A DNA stretch of 5,349 bases, taken from assembly GCA_013153655.1 (NCBI GenBank), contig JAADEB010000010.1, positions 1 to 5,349 on the forward strand. Direction: 5' to 3'. This stretch comes from Chlorobiota bacterium. Lineage in GTDB: Bacteria > Bacteroidota > Bacteroidia > Flavobacteriales > Flavobacteriaceae. Of this stretch, positions 1 to 5,349 are shown in pieces (position 1 is the stretch's first letter; each line of letters starts with the position of its first letter). Both the position numbers and the translations under genes were made by a program. The notes below the pieces were generated by a model, which searched no databases, was not told the origin of the DNA, and saw only the letters and a program-made list of their open reading frames with translations.

Positions 1-2
1 AA

Positions 3-29
3 GGCGGATTCCGCTTTATCAAGAAATAG
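3..29 (+). CDS. Possible C-terminal tail of an upstream gene (partial)
   Basis: In frame 3 the first bases read GGFRFIKK followed by a TAG stop. A strong intrinsic terminator begins 26 bases after this stop, the spacing expected for the end of a gene transcribed left to right. The other two forward frames show no stop before the terminator, so this frame is the natural choice. Eight residues are too few to name a family. A Gly-Phe-Arg ending occurs in formylglycine-generating-enzyme-like (SUMF1) domains, among others, but that is only a passing resemblance. The existence of the gene is inferred mainly from the terminator. Confidence 0.4.
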   Translation, partial: GGFRFIKK

Positions 30-55
30 CTTCTCAGGGTCCGTACATACATACG

Positions 56-93
56 GAAACCGTCTCCTTCCGGGGGGGCGGTTTCTTTTTTTT
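56..93 (+). terminator. Intrinsic terminator of the upstream gene
   Basis: The arm GAAACCG (56-62) pairs perfectly with CGGTTTC (79-85). The stem extends inward by pairing 63-67 with 74-78, including two G-T wobbles, and leaves a six-base loop. Eight T residues (86-93) follow directly. This is a textbook rho-independent terminator for rightward transcription. It closes the gene that enters from the left edge and insulates the OstA-like gene from it. It shares the AAACCG/CGGTTT core with the terminator at the right end of the window. Confidence 0.9.
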
Positions 94-115
94 ACGCAAA
101 TACATTATATAGTTG

Positions 116-123
116 TATTTTTG
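116..123 (+). promoter_or_regulatory. Putative Bacteroidota-type promoter for the OstA-like gene (-7 box)
   Basis: TATTTTTG matches the Bacteroidota -7 consensus TAnnTTTG exactly. Transcription would begin near 130, giving a 5' leader of roughly 20 nt before the ATG at 153. The -33 element is not clear: the best candidate is the end of the terminator T-run (TTTA, 91-94), 21 bp upstream. No Shine-Dalgarno sequence is present; the leader is A/T-rich, as is usual in this phylum. Confidence 0.6.
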
Positions 124-152
124 CGGTATATCATTTTTCAATTCATATCTGC

Positions 153-1769
153 ATGCTTCGAAAATTTTTTATATATCCTCTCATATTTGTAGGTTTTTTA
201 TCCGGTAGTGTCCGTGCACAATCAGGACAAAATACCGGAGACCCCATCGAAGTGCTTCATGCCGACCGCATGATTCTGAAAAAAGAATACCCCGATCTGA
301 AATTGCTGGAAGGCCATGTGCAATTGCGGCACAAAGACGCCTTGCTGACTTGTGATAAAGCCCTCTTGGATACCAAACACAATTTTGCCGAAGCCATCGG
401 TAATGTGGTGCTCAATCAAGGGGACACTTTGCGCCTCTACGCAGGCATCCTCCGCTACGACGGCAGCCGTGATTTTTCCATGGCCATCGACCGGGTGCGC
501 CTCTATGACCCCACCATGCAGTTGGAAACCGATACCTTGTATTACGACAAACGCCGCGGAACGGCCTTTTACCGTTCCGGCGGGGTCATTCGCGACAGTG
601 TCAATGTGCTGCGGAGCCGGGTGGGAAAATATTTTGTGCGTGAAAAACGCTACGAATTTATTAATCGTGTCAAAATCACCAATCCCGATTATACCATCCT
701 TTCCGATCACCTGGACTACAATACCCACCGGCGAACGGCCCGTTTTTTCGGACCCACCAAAATCCTGAGCAATCGCAATATGGTTTATGCGGAACGGGGG
801 CAGTACAACATGCGCGACAGCACAGCCTGGTTTACCCGCAACGCCTTTGTGCGCGACAGCAAAACCTGGACCGCCGCCGACAGTATTTATTCCGACCGGC
901 AACGCCAATTCTATTCCGCCACCGGACATGTACGCATCAAGGACAGCCTCAACAAAGTGCTTATCCTGGCCGGGTATGCCGAACTTTGGCAGGGAAAAGA
1001 CTCCGTCATGCTCGATCGCGACCCCGTGGTAATCAATTATGAAAAAGACACCTTCTACCTGGCGGCCAAGCACATCATGACCGCCCGCCACGACAGCATC
1101 CGCCTCCTTTGGGCCTACCCTTCGGTGGCCTTCTACCAAAAAGGATTTAGCGGCCGCGCCGATTCGCTTTTCCAATCTTCGGCCACCCACCGCATTGAAC
1201 TTTACCGGAATCCCGTATTATGGAATAACGACAGCCAAATCACCGGCGACACCATTTTTGTGCGAAACGATGCCAAAGGCCGTCACATCGATTCCCTCAT
1301 TATCCCGTCCGGGGTGTTTATTATCCAAAAAGAACCGGCGGGTTACAACCAAATCAAAGGAAAAAAATTGAAAGGAAAATTCCGCAACGGACGCCTTCGC
1401 CATATCGATATTACCGGCAATACGGAAACAATTTATTACCTGCGCGACGACCAAAACCGCCTCAACGGCATCGACCGGAGCGTGTGCAGCGAAATCAACA
1501 TGGAATTGGACACCACCGGCCAAGCCGAACGTATTTACTTGCGCGACAAACCCCAAGGTACTACCTATCCGCCCGGAAAAATCCCCGAACATTTGAAAAA
1601 ACTAAGCGGATTCTACTGGCGGGGAGGCGAACGCATACGCAGTGCCGCCGATTTGCTCAAAGGACGTAAACCCGATTTCTTACCTCCCAAACAAAAACCC
1701 ATTGCCGAACCGGAAAATAACCGGAAAAACAAAATCCGTCTTCCGGCATCTTTCCGGGGTAAATTTTAA
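153..1769 (+). CDS. OstA-like / LptA-type LPS-transport family protein
   Basis: The likely role is in lipopolysaccharide transport or outer-membrane assembly, acting in the periplasm. Residues 1-22 form a signal peptide (positive start, hydrophobic core, V-R-A before a predicted cut at Q23), which supports the ATG at 153. From about residue 32 to 270 the protein is built of units of about 28-30 residues with the pattern L-x-x-D-x-L-x-Y-D, then an aromatic/Gly turn and V-x-I-x-D. Units start near residues 63, 123, 151, 182, 211 and 239. This is the repetitive beta-jellyroll pattern of OstA/LptA domains. Similar strands continue to about 470, and a basic, Pro/Lys-rich tail (about 505-538) follows. 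At 538 residues it is much longer than E. coli LptA (about 185), but it lacks the large C-terminal beta-barrel of LptD and has no lipobox. Long OstA-like proteins of this kind are typical of Bacteroidota. Its stop touches the stop of the convergent yifB gene. The family call is firm; the exact step in transport is inferred. Confidence 0.88.
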   Translation: MLRKFFIYPLIFVGFLSGSVRAQSGQNTGDPIEVLHADRMILKKEYPDLKLLEGHVQLRHKDALLTCDKALLDTKHNFAEAIGNVVLNQGDTLRLYAGILRYDGSRDFSMAIDRVRLYDPTMQLETDTLYYDKRRGTAFYRSGGVIRDSVNVLRSRVGKYFVREKRYEFINRVKITNPDYTILSDHLDYNTHRRTARFFGPTKILSNRNMVYAERGQYNMRDSTAWFTRNAFVRDSKTWTAADSIYSDRQRQFYSATGHVRIKDSLNKVLILAGYAELWQGKDSVMLDRDPVVINYEKDTFYLAAKHIMTARHDSIRLLWAYPSVAFYQKGFSGRADSLFQSSATHRIELYRNPVLWNNDSQITGDTIFVRNDAKGRHIDSLIIPSGVFIIQKEPAGYNQIKGKKLKGKFRNGRLRHIDITGNTETIYYLRDDQNRLNGIDRSVCSEINMELDTTGQAERIYLRDKPQGTTYPPGKIPEHLKKLSGFYWRGGERIRSAADLLKGRKPDFLPPKQKPIAEPENNRKNKIRLPASFRGKF

Positions 1770-3308
1770 TCAACCGAACCATCCCTGACGGTCGAGACTG
1801 CGATATTGAATGGCTTCGGCCAGGTGATGACTTTTGATGTCCTGACTTTCGTCCAAATCGGCTATGGTGCGAGCCACTTTCAGGATGCGGTCGTAGGCGC
1901 GGGCCGACAGGTTGAGTTTGTCCATGGCATTTTTCAACAATTGCAACGAGGCCTCGTCCACCGCACAAAATTTCCGGATGAGTTTGGATGATAATTGGGC
2001 GTTGTAATGAATACCCGGATAATCCCGGTAGCGTTCCGTCTGGATTTCCCGCGCACGAATGACCCTCTTTCGGATTTCGGCACTGCTTTCGCCCCGGCGC
2101 GAATCCGATAATTCTTCGAAAGGAACGGGCTCCACTTCGATTTGCAAATCGATACGGTCCAGCAGCGGACCCGAAATCTTGCTCAAATAACGCTGCATTT
2201 CCGCCGGCGAAGAACGTAAGGGCGAATTGGGATCGTTGAAATATCCCGACGGACTGGGATTCATGCTGGCAATAAGCATGAAACCGGCCGGATAGGTCAC
2301 CGTAAACTTGGCGCGGGAAATGGTTACTTCGCGGTCTTCCAAAGGTTGGCGCAGGACTTCCAATACCGATCTTTTGAATTCGGGTAATTCGTCCAGGAAC
2401 AACACGCCGTTGTGTGCCAGTGATATTTCACCCGGTTGCGGATAACTGCCGCCTCCCACCAAGGCCACATCCGAAATGGTGTGATGCGGACTGCGAAAAG
2501 GACGCTTGGTAACAATCCCCCGGCTGGATTTCAACACCCCCGCCACGGAATGGATTTTGGTGGTTTCCAATGCTTCTTCCAAAGTCATGGGCGGAAGAAT
2601 TCCGGGTAGCCGTTTGGCCAACATGGTTTTACCGCTTCCGGGCGGCCCCACCATCAATACGTTATGACCGCCCGCCGCCGCAATCTCCAAAGCACGCTTA
2701 ACGGATTCCTGACCTTTTACATCGGCAAAATCGTGTTCGAAACGGTCGAGCTCGTCATAAAACAATTTCTCCATGTCCAGACGGTAGGGTTCCGGCGAAG
2801 AACGGCCTTCCAAAAAATCAATAACATCACGGATATTTTTCATCCCATACACTTCGATTCCGTCCACAATGGCGGCTTCGTCGCGGTTTTCGAAAGGCAA
2901 TATTACCCCTTTCAGGCCATCTTCTTTGGCTTTGAGGGCCACGGGCAAGGCTCCGCGCACGGGCCGGAGGCTTCCGTCGAGCGACAATTCACCCATAAAC
3001 CAATAATCTTGCAGTTTGTCGTCCTTTATCTGGTCCGACGCCGCCAAAATACCCAAAGCAATGGGCAAATCGTAAGCGGAACCTTCCTTACGTAAATCCG
3101 CCGGCGCCATATTGATAATCAATTTATTATGCGGCATTTTGTAACCCGAATTCTGCAAAGCGGCCGAAATGCGGTAACTGCTTTCCGAAACGGCTTTATC
3201 GGGCAATCCTACCAAATGATAACCGATGCCCCTATCCAAATTTACTTCGATGCGAATGGGATAGGCGTCTATTTCATAAATGGCGGCACTGTAAACATTC
3301 ACTAACAT
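1770..3308 (-). CDS. yifB: YifB/ComM family Mg-chelatase-like AAA+ ATPase
   Basis: This is a full-length (512 aa) member of the YifB/ComM family. ComM is a hexameric helicase that promotes branch migration of incoming DNA in natural transformation of Vibrio and Acinetobacter. The 'Mg chelatase' name reflects homology only. Domains in order are an N-terminal ChlI/S5-like domain (about 20-140, containing GIGYHLVGLPDKAVSES and NMAPADLRKEGSAYDLPIA), the AAA+ core (about 190-395) and a Mg_chelatase_C helical domain (about 403-502). Visible motifs are Walker A GPPGSGKT (221-228), the FRSPHHTISD segment (271-280), Walker B GVLFLDELPE (301-310), the GPLLDRIDL segment (380-388) with its conserved Arg, and a sensor-2-like region LSARAYDRILKVARTIADLD (467-486). 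The ATG at 3308 matches the family's usual N-terminus (MLVxVYSxA). The segment after SMNP, which carries a cysteine cluster in many relatives, has only Ser here; the sole Cys is C448. The gene is monocistronic here, and no clear terminator follows it. Function in this organism is inferred. Confidence 0.95.
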   Translation of the reverse strand: MLVNVYSAAIYEIDAYPIRIEVNLDRGIGYHLVGLPDKAVSESSYRISAALQNSGYKMPHNKLIINMAPADLRKEGSAYDLPIALGILAASDQIKDDKLQDYWFMGELSLDGSLRPVRGALPVALKAKEDGLKGVILPFENRDEAAIVDGIEVYGMKNIRDVIDFLEGRSSPEPYRLDMEKLFYDELDRFEHDFADVKGQESVKRALEIAAAGGHNVLMVGPPGSGKTMLAKRLPGILPPMTLEEALETTKIHSVAGVLKSSRGIVTKRPFRSPHHTISDVALVGGGSYPQPGEISLAHNGVLFLDELPEFKRSVLEVLRQPLEDREVTISRAKFTVTYPAGFMLIASMNPSPSGYFNDPNSPLRSSPAEMQRYLSKISGPLLDRIDLQIEVEPVPFEELSDSRRGESSAEIRKRVIRAREIQTERYRDYPGIHYNAQLSSKLIRKFCAVDEASLQLLKNAMDKLNLSARAYDRILKVARTIADLDESQDIKSHHLAEAIQYRSLDRQGWFG

Positions 3309-3425
3309 AAAATCCCGTTTGATTTATTAGGGTAAATTTAATAAAATATTTAAAATGAAACTTTTTTTATTTTTTCATTTTCAACATATAAATACTAAAT
3401 TGCCGATTTAGAATTATGATTCCCA

Positions 3426-3433
3426 TATTTTTG
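3426..3433 (+). promoter_or_regulatory. Possible upstream promoter -7 box
   Basis: TATTTTTG matches TAnnTTTG exactly. A TTG (3400-3402) lies 23 bp upstream as a possible -33 element, a somewhat long spacing. A start near 3440 would give a leader of about 150 nt before the Omp28-like gene. In such AT-rich DNA a chance match is quite possible. Confidence 0.3.
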
Positions 3434-3549
3434 TTGCATAAACGAAATATTTTTTTCATATGAGCGTTAATAATGAGAAACGAATGTTCTTAGCAACATG
3501 AAAATTATTTATAATAATTGTTAAAATTAGAAGTTTAAAAGAAATTTTA

Positions 3550-3557
3550 TATCTTTG
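3550..3557 (+). promoter_or_regulatory. Putative main promoter of the lipoprotein operon (-7 box)
   Basis: TATCTTTG is an exact match to the Bacteroidota -7 consensus TAnnTTTG. Transcription from near 3564 would leave a short leader of about 24 nt before the ATG at 3588, close to the arrangement upstream of the OstA-like gene. The -33 side is degenerate: TTAG (3527-3530), 19 bp upstream, is the best candidate. The leader has no Shine-Dalgarno sequence. Confidence 0.6.
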
Positions 3558-3587
3558 ACCGATAGAAACCTTTAAATATTTACTCGC

Positions 3588-4712
3588 ATGAAAAAATTCC
3601 TTTTCTTGTTAAGCTTGGTCATAATGCTAAGCCTCAATAATTGTAAGAAAAAAGACAACGGCGGTGAAGGTGGCGGTGATGAACCGGAAGTCCTGGCCGA
3701 CGCCTCACTCAATAAAGTGGAAGTACCGGGAATTGCCGTCAACGGCCAACAGGTGCAAATCAAAGGTATTATTCAAAATTTCGGAGATGCACCCATTACT
3801 TCCATGGATATTTCCTGGAAAGTGGACAACGGTCAAGACCACACCATGAATTTGACCGGGCTTAATATCCCCAAAATGGGTGTTTATGAATTTACCCACT
3901 CCACTCCTTATCAAGCCGAAACGGGTAACCATACTATTGCTGTAACCGTGTCAAATGTGAATGGCAAAGAACACGACAAAGTGGACGGTAACAACCTGCG
4001 TAATGCACAAATTTTAGTGGCTTCGCAAGGTGTACAAAGAAGAGTCCTATATGAAGAATTCACCAGCTCCACATGTAATCCTTGTGCTCGATTCAATAGC
4101 AATGTGTTTACAACCACTTTCCTCCAAAATAATGCGAGAAAAATTGCCGTGGTCAAATACCAAATGAGCTGGCCCGGTTCCGGTGACCCTTACTACACGG
4201 ATGAAGGAGGCGTACGTCGTCAATACTACGGCGTAAACGGAGTACCCACCCTTTTTATGGACGGCCAAAAAGATATGAAAAATTCCACGTCCGATCTGCA
4301 AAGAGATTTGGACAACGAATATCAAATTCCCGCCATTGTGGATTTGCAGGCATATTATACCATCGATGCCAATAATACTGTAAAAGTCAAAGTGGTAGGA
4401 ACACCTTATGTTTCCGGAAACTTCACCCTCCACGTAGCCGTAGTTGAAAAAACCACCACGGGAAATGCCACCACCAACGGCGAAACCGAATTCCATAACG
4501 TCATGATGAAAATGGTGCCCAATGCGCAGGGAACCGGTGTCACCGCTACGGACGGAACGGCATTTACCAAACGCGTGCAAGCATCCCTCAACGGCACCCA
4601 TATCGAAGAAATGAACGACCTGGAAGTGGTGGTATTTATCCAAAACGATACGGATAAATCCGTCCTCCAATCCGCCATTGCCATCGAAGATGCCACTCAA
4701 ATCGATTTCTAA
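3588..4712 (+). CDS. Omp28-like lipoprotein with thioredoxin-type CxxC domain
   Basis: This is an envelope lipoprotein of 374 aa. The N-terminus is a lipoprotein signal with lipobox LNNC and lipidated C19, followed by KKKD and a flexible Gly/Glu stretch (about 24-34) that looks like a tether. Residues about 36-145 form an Ig/CARDB-like beta-sandwich (IIQNFGDAPIT, then the D-GNN pattern at 133-136 near its end). Residues about 150-250 look like a thioredoxin fold: beta strand RRVLYEEFTS, active-site-like C163-N-P-C166, and the cis-proline loop GVPTLFMDG (218-226). The rest (about 250-374) is predicted beta-rich. C163 and C166 are the only cysteines apart from the lipidated one. The layout fits the Omp28-related outer-membrane proteins of Bacteroidota, whose biochemical role is not established; a thiol-redox or scaffold role is inferred. 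I see no type IX secretion C-terminal signal. It is the first gene of a two-gene operon. The ATG at 3588 is fixed by the signal peptide. Confidence 0.85.
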   Translation: MKKFLFLLSLVIMLSLNNCKKKDNGGEGGGDEPEVLADASLNKVEVPGIAVNGQQVQIKGIIQNFGDAPITSMDISWKVDNGQDHTMNLTGLNIPKMGVYEFTHSTPYQAETGNHTIAVTVSNVNGKEHDKVDGNNLRNAQILVASQGVQRRVLYEEFTSSTCNPCARFNSNVFTTTFLQNNARKIAVVKYQMSWPGSGDPYYTDEGGVRRQYYGVNGVPTLFMDGQKDMKNSTSDLQRDLDNEYQIPAIVDLQAYYTIDANNTVKVKVVGTPYVSGNFTLHVAVVEKTTTGNATTNGETEFHNVMMKMVPNAQGTGVTATDGTAFTKRVQASLNGTHIEEMNDLEVVVFIQNDTDKSVLQSAIAIEDATQIDF

Positions 4713-4729
4713 CCCGAAAAAAACGAAAT

Positions 4730-5221
4730 ATGAAAAAAGTTTGGTTATTTATTCTTCTGATTCCCGTGTTGGGACTTACCGGCTGTCAAAAAGACGAACC
4801 CGATACGCCGGCCGATGAAAACGCCCATTTCCAAATTCTGGACGTAAACGGTACGGCGGTGGAAAACAATCATACCTTTACCTTCGACCTCAACGACCCG
4901 GAACGCAACCTGGTCCTCCTGGCCAAAAACACTTCTGGACAAACCATCCATCTCAAAACCCGCTTTACAAACGTTACCGGAACCGACGGATCGGAAATGG
5001 AATTTTGCTTCGGAAACTGCTATATGGGAATGGAATTGAACACCGTCTATCCGGTTAATGGTTCTTTGGATGTCAACGGCAATAGCATCACACCGCCCTC
5101 CGCCATCCATTATGCCAACCATACCACCGGCCCCGCTTCCTACACCATCGAAATATTCGAAGTGGACGACGAAGGCAATCAAGTGGGAGAGGCTTTTGTG
5201 TTCAAACATGTAACCCAATAA
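4730..5221 (+). CDS. Small lipoprotein of unknown function with a CxxxC pair
   Basis: This 163-aa protein has a clear lipoprotein signal (MKKVWLF, hydrophobic core, lipobox LTGC) with lipidated C19, followed by an acidic linker QKDEPDTPADE. The mature part (about 32-162) is predicted to be all beta: FQILDVNGTAV, HTFTFDL, NLVLLAKNTSG, HLKTRFTNVTG, then C93-F-G-N-C97, and strands YTIEIFEVD and EAFVFKHV at the end. This alternation suggests a single beta-sandwich. C93 and C97 are the only cysteines in the mature part and could form a disulfide. The pattern of a CxGxC-type turn after a strand, then a Gly/Thr-rich segment and a terminal 'YTIxIFxV' strand, resembles domains I recall in secreted Bacteroidota proteins, but I cannot name a family. 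The gene starts 17 bp after the Omp28-like gene in an A-rich spacer and is followed by a terminator, so the two are almost certainly co-transcribed. A functional tie to the neighbour is inferred. Confidence 0.8.
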   Translation: MKKVWLFILLIPVLGLTGCQKDEPDTPADENAHFQILDVNGTAVENNHTFTFDLNDPERNLVLLAKNTSGQTIHLKTRFTNVTGTDGSEMEFCFGNCYMGMELNTVYPVNGSLDVNGNSITPPSAIHYANHTTGPASYTIEIFEVDDEGNQVGEAFVFKHVTQ

Positions 5222-5246
5222 GAAATATCCTTAATATCAAAAATGT

Positions 5247-5277
5247 AAACCGCTCCGCTTCGGGGGCGGTTTTTTTT
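5247..5277 (+). terminator. Intrinsic terminator of the lipoprotein operon
   Basis: AAACCGCTCC (5247-5256) pairs with GGGGCGGTTT (5263-5272) with one T-G wobble, leaving the six-base loop GCTTCG. The T-run spans 5270-5277, so its first three T residues also serve in the base of the stem. It starts 25 bases after the TAA of the small lipoprotein gene and ends the two-gene transcript. Confidence 0.92.
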
Positions 5278-5302
5278 GTTTTATGTGATTTTTAGTAACT
5301 TG
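5275..5302 (+). promoter_or_regulatory. Possible promoter for the gene at the right edge
   Basis: TTTG (5275-5278), at the end of the terminator T-run, could be a -33 element. TAACTTG (5296-5302), 17 bp downstream, resembles TAnnTTTG with one T missing. A start near 5309 would leave a leader of about 13 nt before the ATG at 5322. The match is imperfect and the spacing short, so this is tentative. Confidence 0.3.
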
Positions 5303-5321
5303 TAGGGAAAAATCCGATATT

Positions 5322-5349
5322 ATGGTTCCTAAAATTTCCACCCTCAGCG
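5322..5349 (+). CDS. Probable start of a downstream gene (partial)
   Basis: An ATG at 5322 opens a frame reading MVPKISTLS up to the window edge with no stop. It lies 45 bases after the lipoprotein-operon terminator and behind a possible promoter, where a new + strand gene would be expected. Nine codons cannot identify a product, and the true start could lie beyond the edge. Confidence 0.4.

Larger units (their letters stand above)
3309..3587. other. AT-rich divergent intergenic region
   Basis: This 279-bp gap separates the start of yifB (leftward) from the start of the Omp28-like gene (rightward), so it must carry promoters for both. It is strongly AT-rich with long A and T runs. Rightward it contains two exact TAnnTTTG boxes (3426-3433 and 3550-3557). 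Leftward the best yifB candidate is weak: TAAATTTA (3333-3340), which matches TAnnTTT but ends in A and has no convincing -33 box. A 9-bp perfect inverted repeat, AAAATGAAA (3352-3360) and TTTCATTTT (3373-3381), flanks a T-rich spacer. No tRNA, structured RNA or convincing gene was seen. Confidence 0.7.

Noticed and set aside
222..1190. Long open frame on the minus strand (322 codons) antisense to the OstA-like gene
   Set aside because: It is a shadow of the real gene's codon bias: the translation has no coherent domain or signal, while the + strand frame has a signal peptide and a clear repeat family. The minus-strand frame at 1218-1592 fails for the same reason.
1708..1728. Direct repeat AACCGGAAAA, two copies one base apart
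   Set aside because: It lies in the low-complexity basic tail of the OstA-like protein and has only two short copies; most likely chance or slippage, not a functional array.
1725..1746. Possible minus-strand terminator for yifB (CCG/CGG stem followed by ATTTTGTTTTT)
   Set aside because: The stem is only three base pairs, too weak to call next to the strong terminators elsewhere in the window.
1770..3308. Magnesium chelatase (chlorophyll biosynthesis) function for the AAA+ gene
   Set aside because: The domain order ChlI-like, AAA+ and Mg_chelatase_C, and the motifs, are those of YifB/ComM; no other pigment-biosynthesis gene is nearby.
4047..4700. Minus-strand open frame (217 codons) antisense to the Omp28-like gene, and another at 4745-5218 antisense to the small lipoprotein gene
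   Set aside because: Their translations are His/Gly/Val-rich without recognisable motifs, and the + strand products have lipoprotein signals and sensible folds.
4600..4712. Type IX secretion C-terminal sorting domain on the Omp28-like protein
   Set aside because: The C-terminus (ending EDATQIDF) lacks the usual type IX sorting pattern, and the protein already has a lipoprotein anchor.
1..5349. CRISPR array, insertion sequence, tRNA or rRNA gene
   Set aside because: No regularly spaced repeats, transposase-like reading frame, terminal inverted repeats, cloverleaf or rRNA-like sequence was seen on either strand.

Overview
The window looks like chromosomal DNA of a member of the phylum Bacteroidota, probably a flavobacterium-like lineage. 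Four things point there: the -7 promoter motif TAnnTTTG upstream of two genes, the absence of Shine-Dalgarno sequences (leaders are A/T-rich instead), lipoproteins whose mature ends begin CKKKD or CQKDE, and two protein types typical of the phylum (a long OstA-like protein and an Omp28-type lipoprotein). Coding DNA has moderate GC and the intergenic DNA is strongly AT-rich. The species cannot be named from this sequence.

Layout. (i) Positions 1-93 hold a probable last few codons of an upstream gene and a strong intrinsic terminator. (ii) 153-1769 (+) encodes an exported OstA/LptA-like beta-repeat protein of the LPS-transport type, with a good promoter just upstream. (iii) 1770-3308 (-) encodes a YifB/ComM-family AAA+ ATPase. 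It runs convergently with the OstA-like gene and their stop codons abut with no base between them. (iv) 3309-3587 is an AT-rich divergent intergenic region with two TAnnTTTG motifs facing right. (v) 3588-5221 (+) is a two-gene lipoprotein operon. It holds an Omp28-like lipoprotein with a thioredoxin-type CxxC site, then, 17 bp later, a small lipoprotein with a CxxxC pair and no recognised family. A strong terminator closes it at about 5247-5277. (vi) The right edge probably holds the first codons of another + strand gene.

How the genes relate. The OstA-like gene (outer-membrane biogenesis) and yifB (DNA recombination and transformation) look like ordinary housekeeping genes placed side by side, with no evident shared function. 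The most distinctive unit is the lipoprotein pair: one protein has a thioredoxin-like active site and the other a close cysteine pair, and both should be lipid-anchored in the cell envelope. A redox link between them is an inference only. I see no mobile element, CRISPR array, tRNA or rRNA here.
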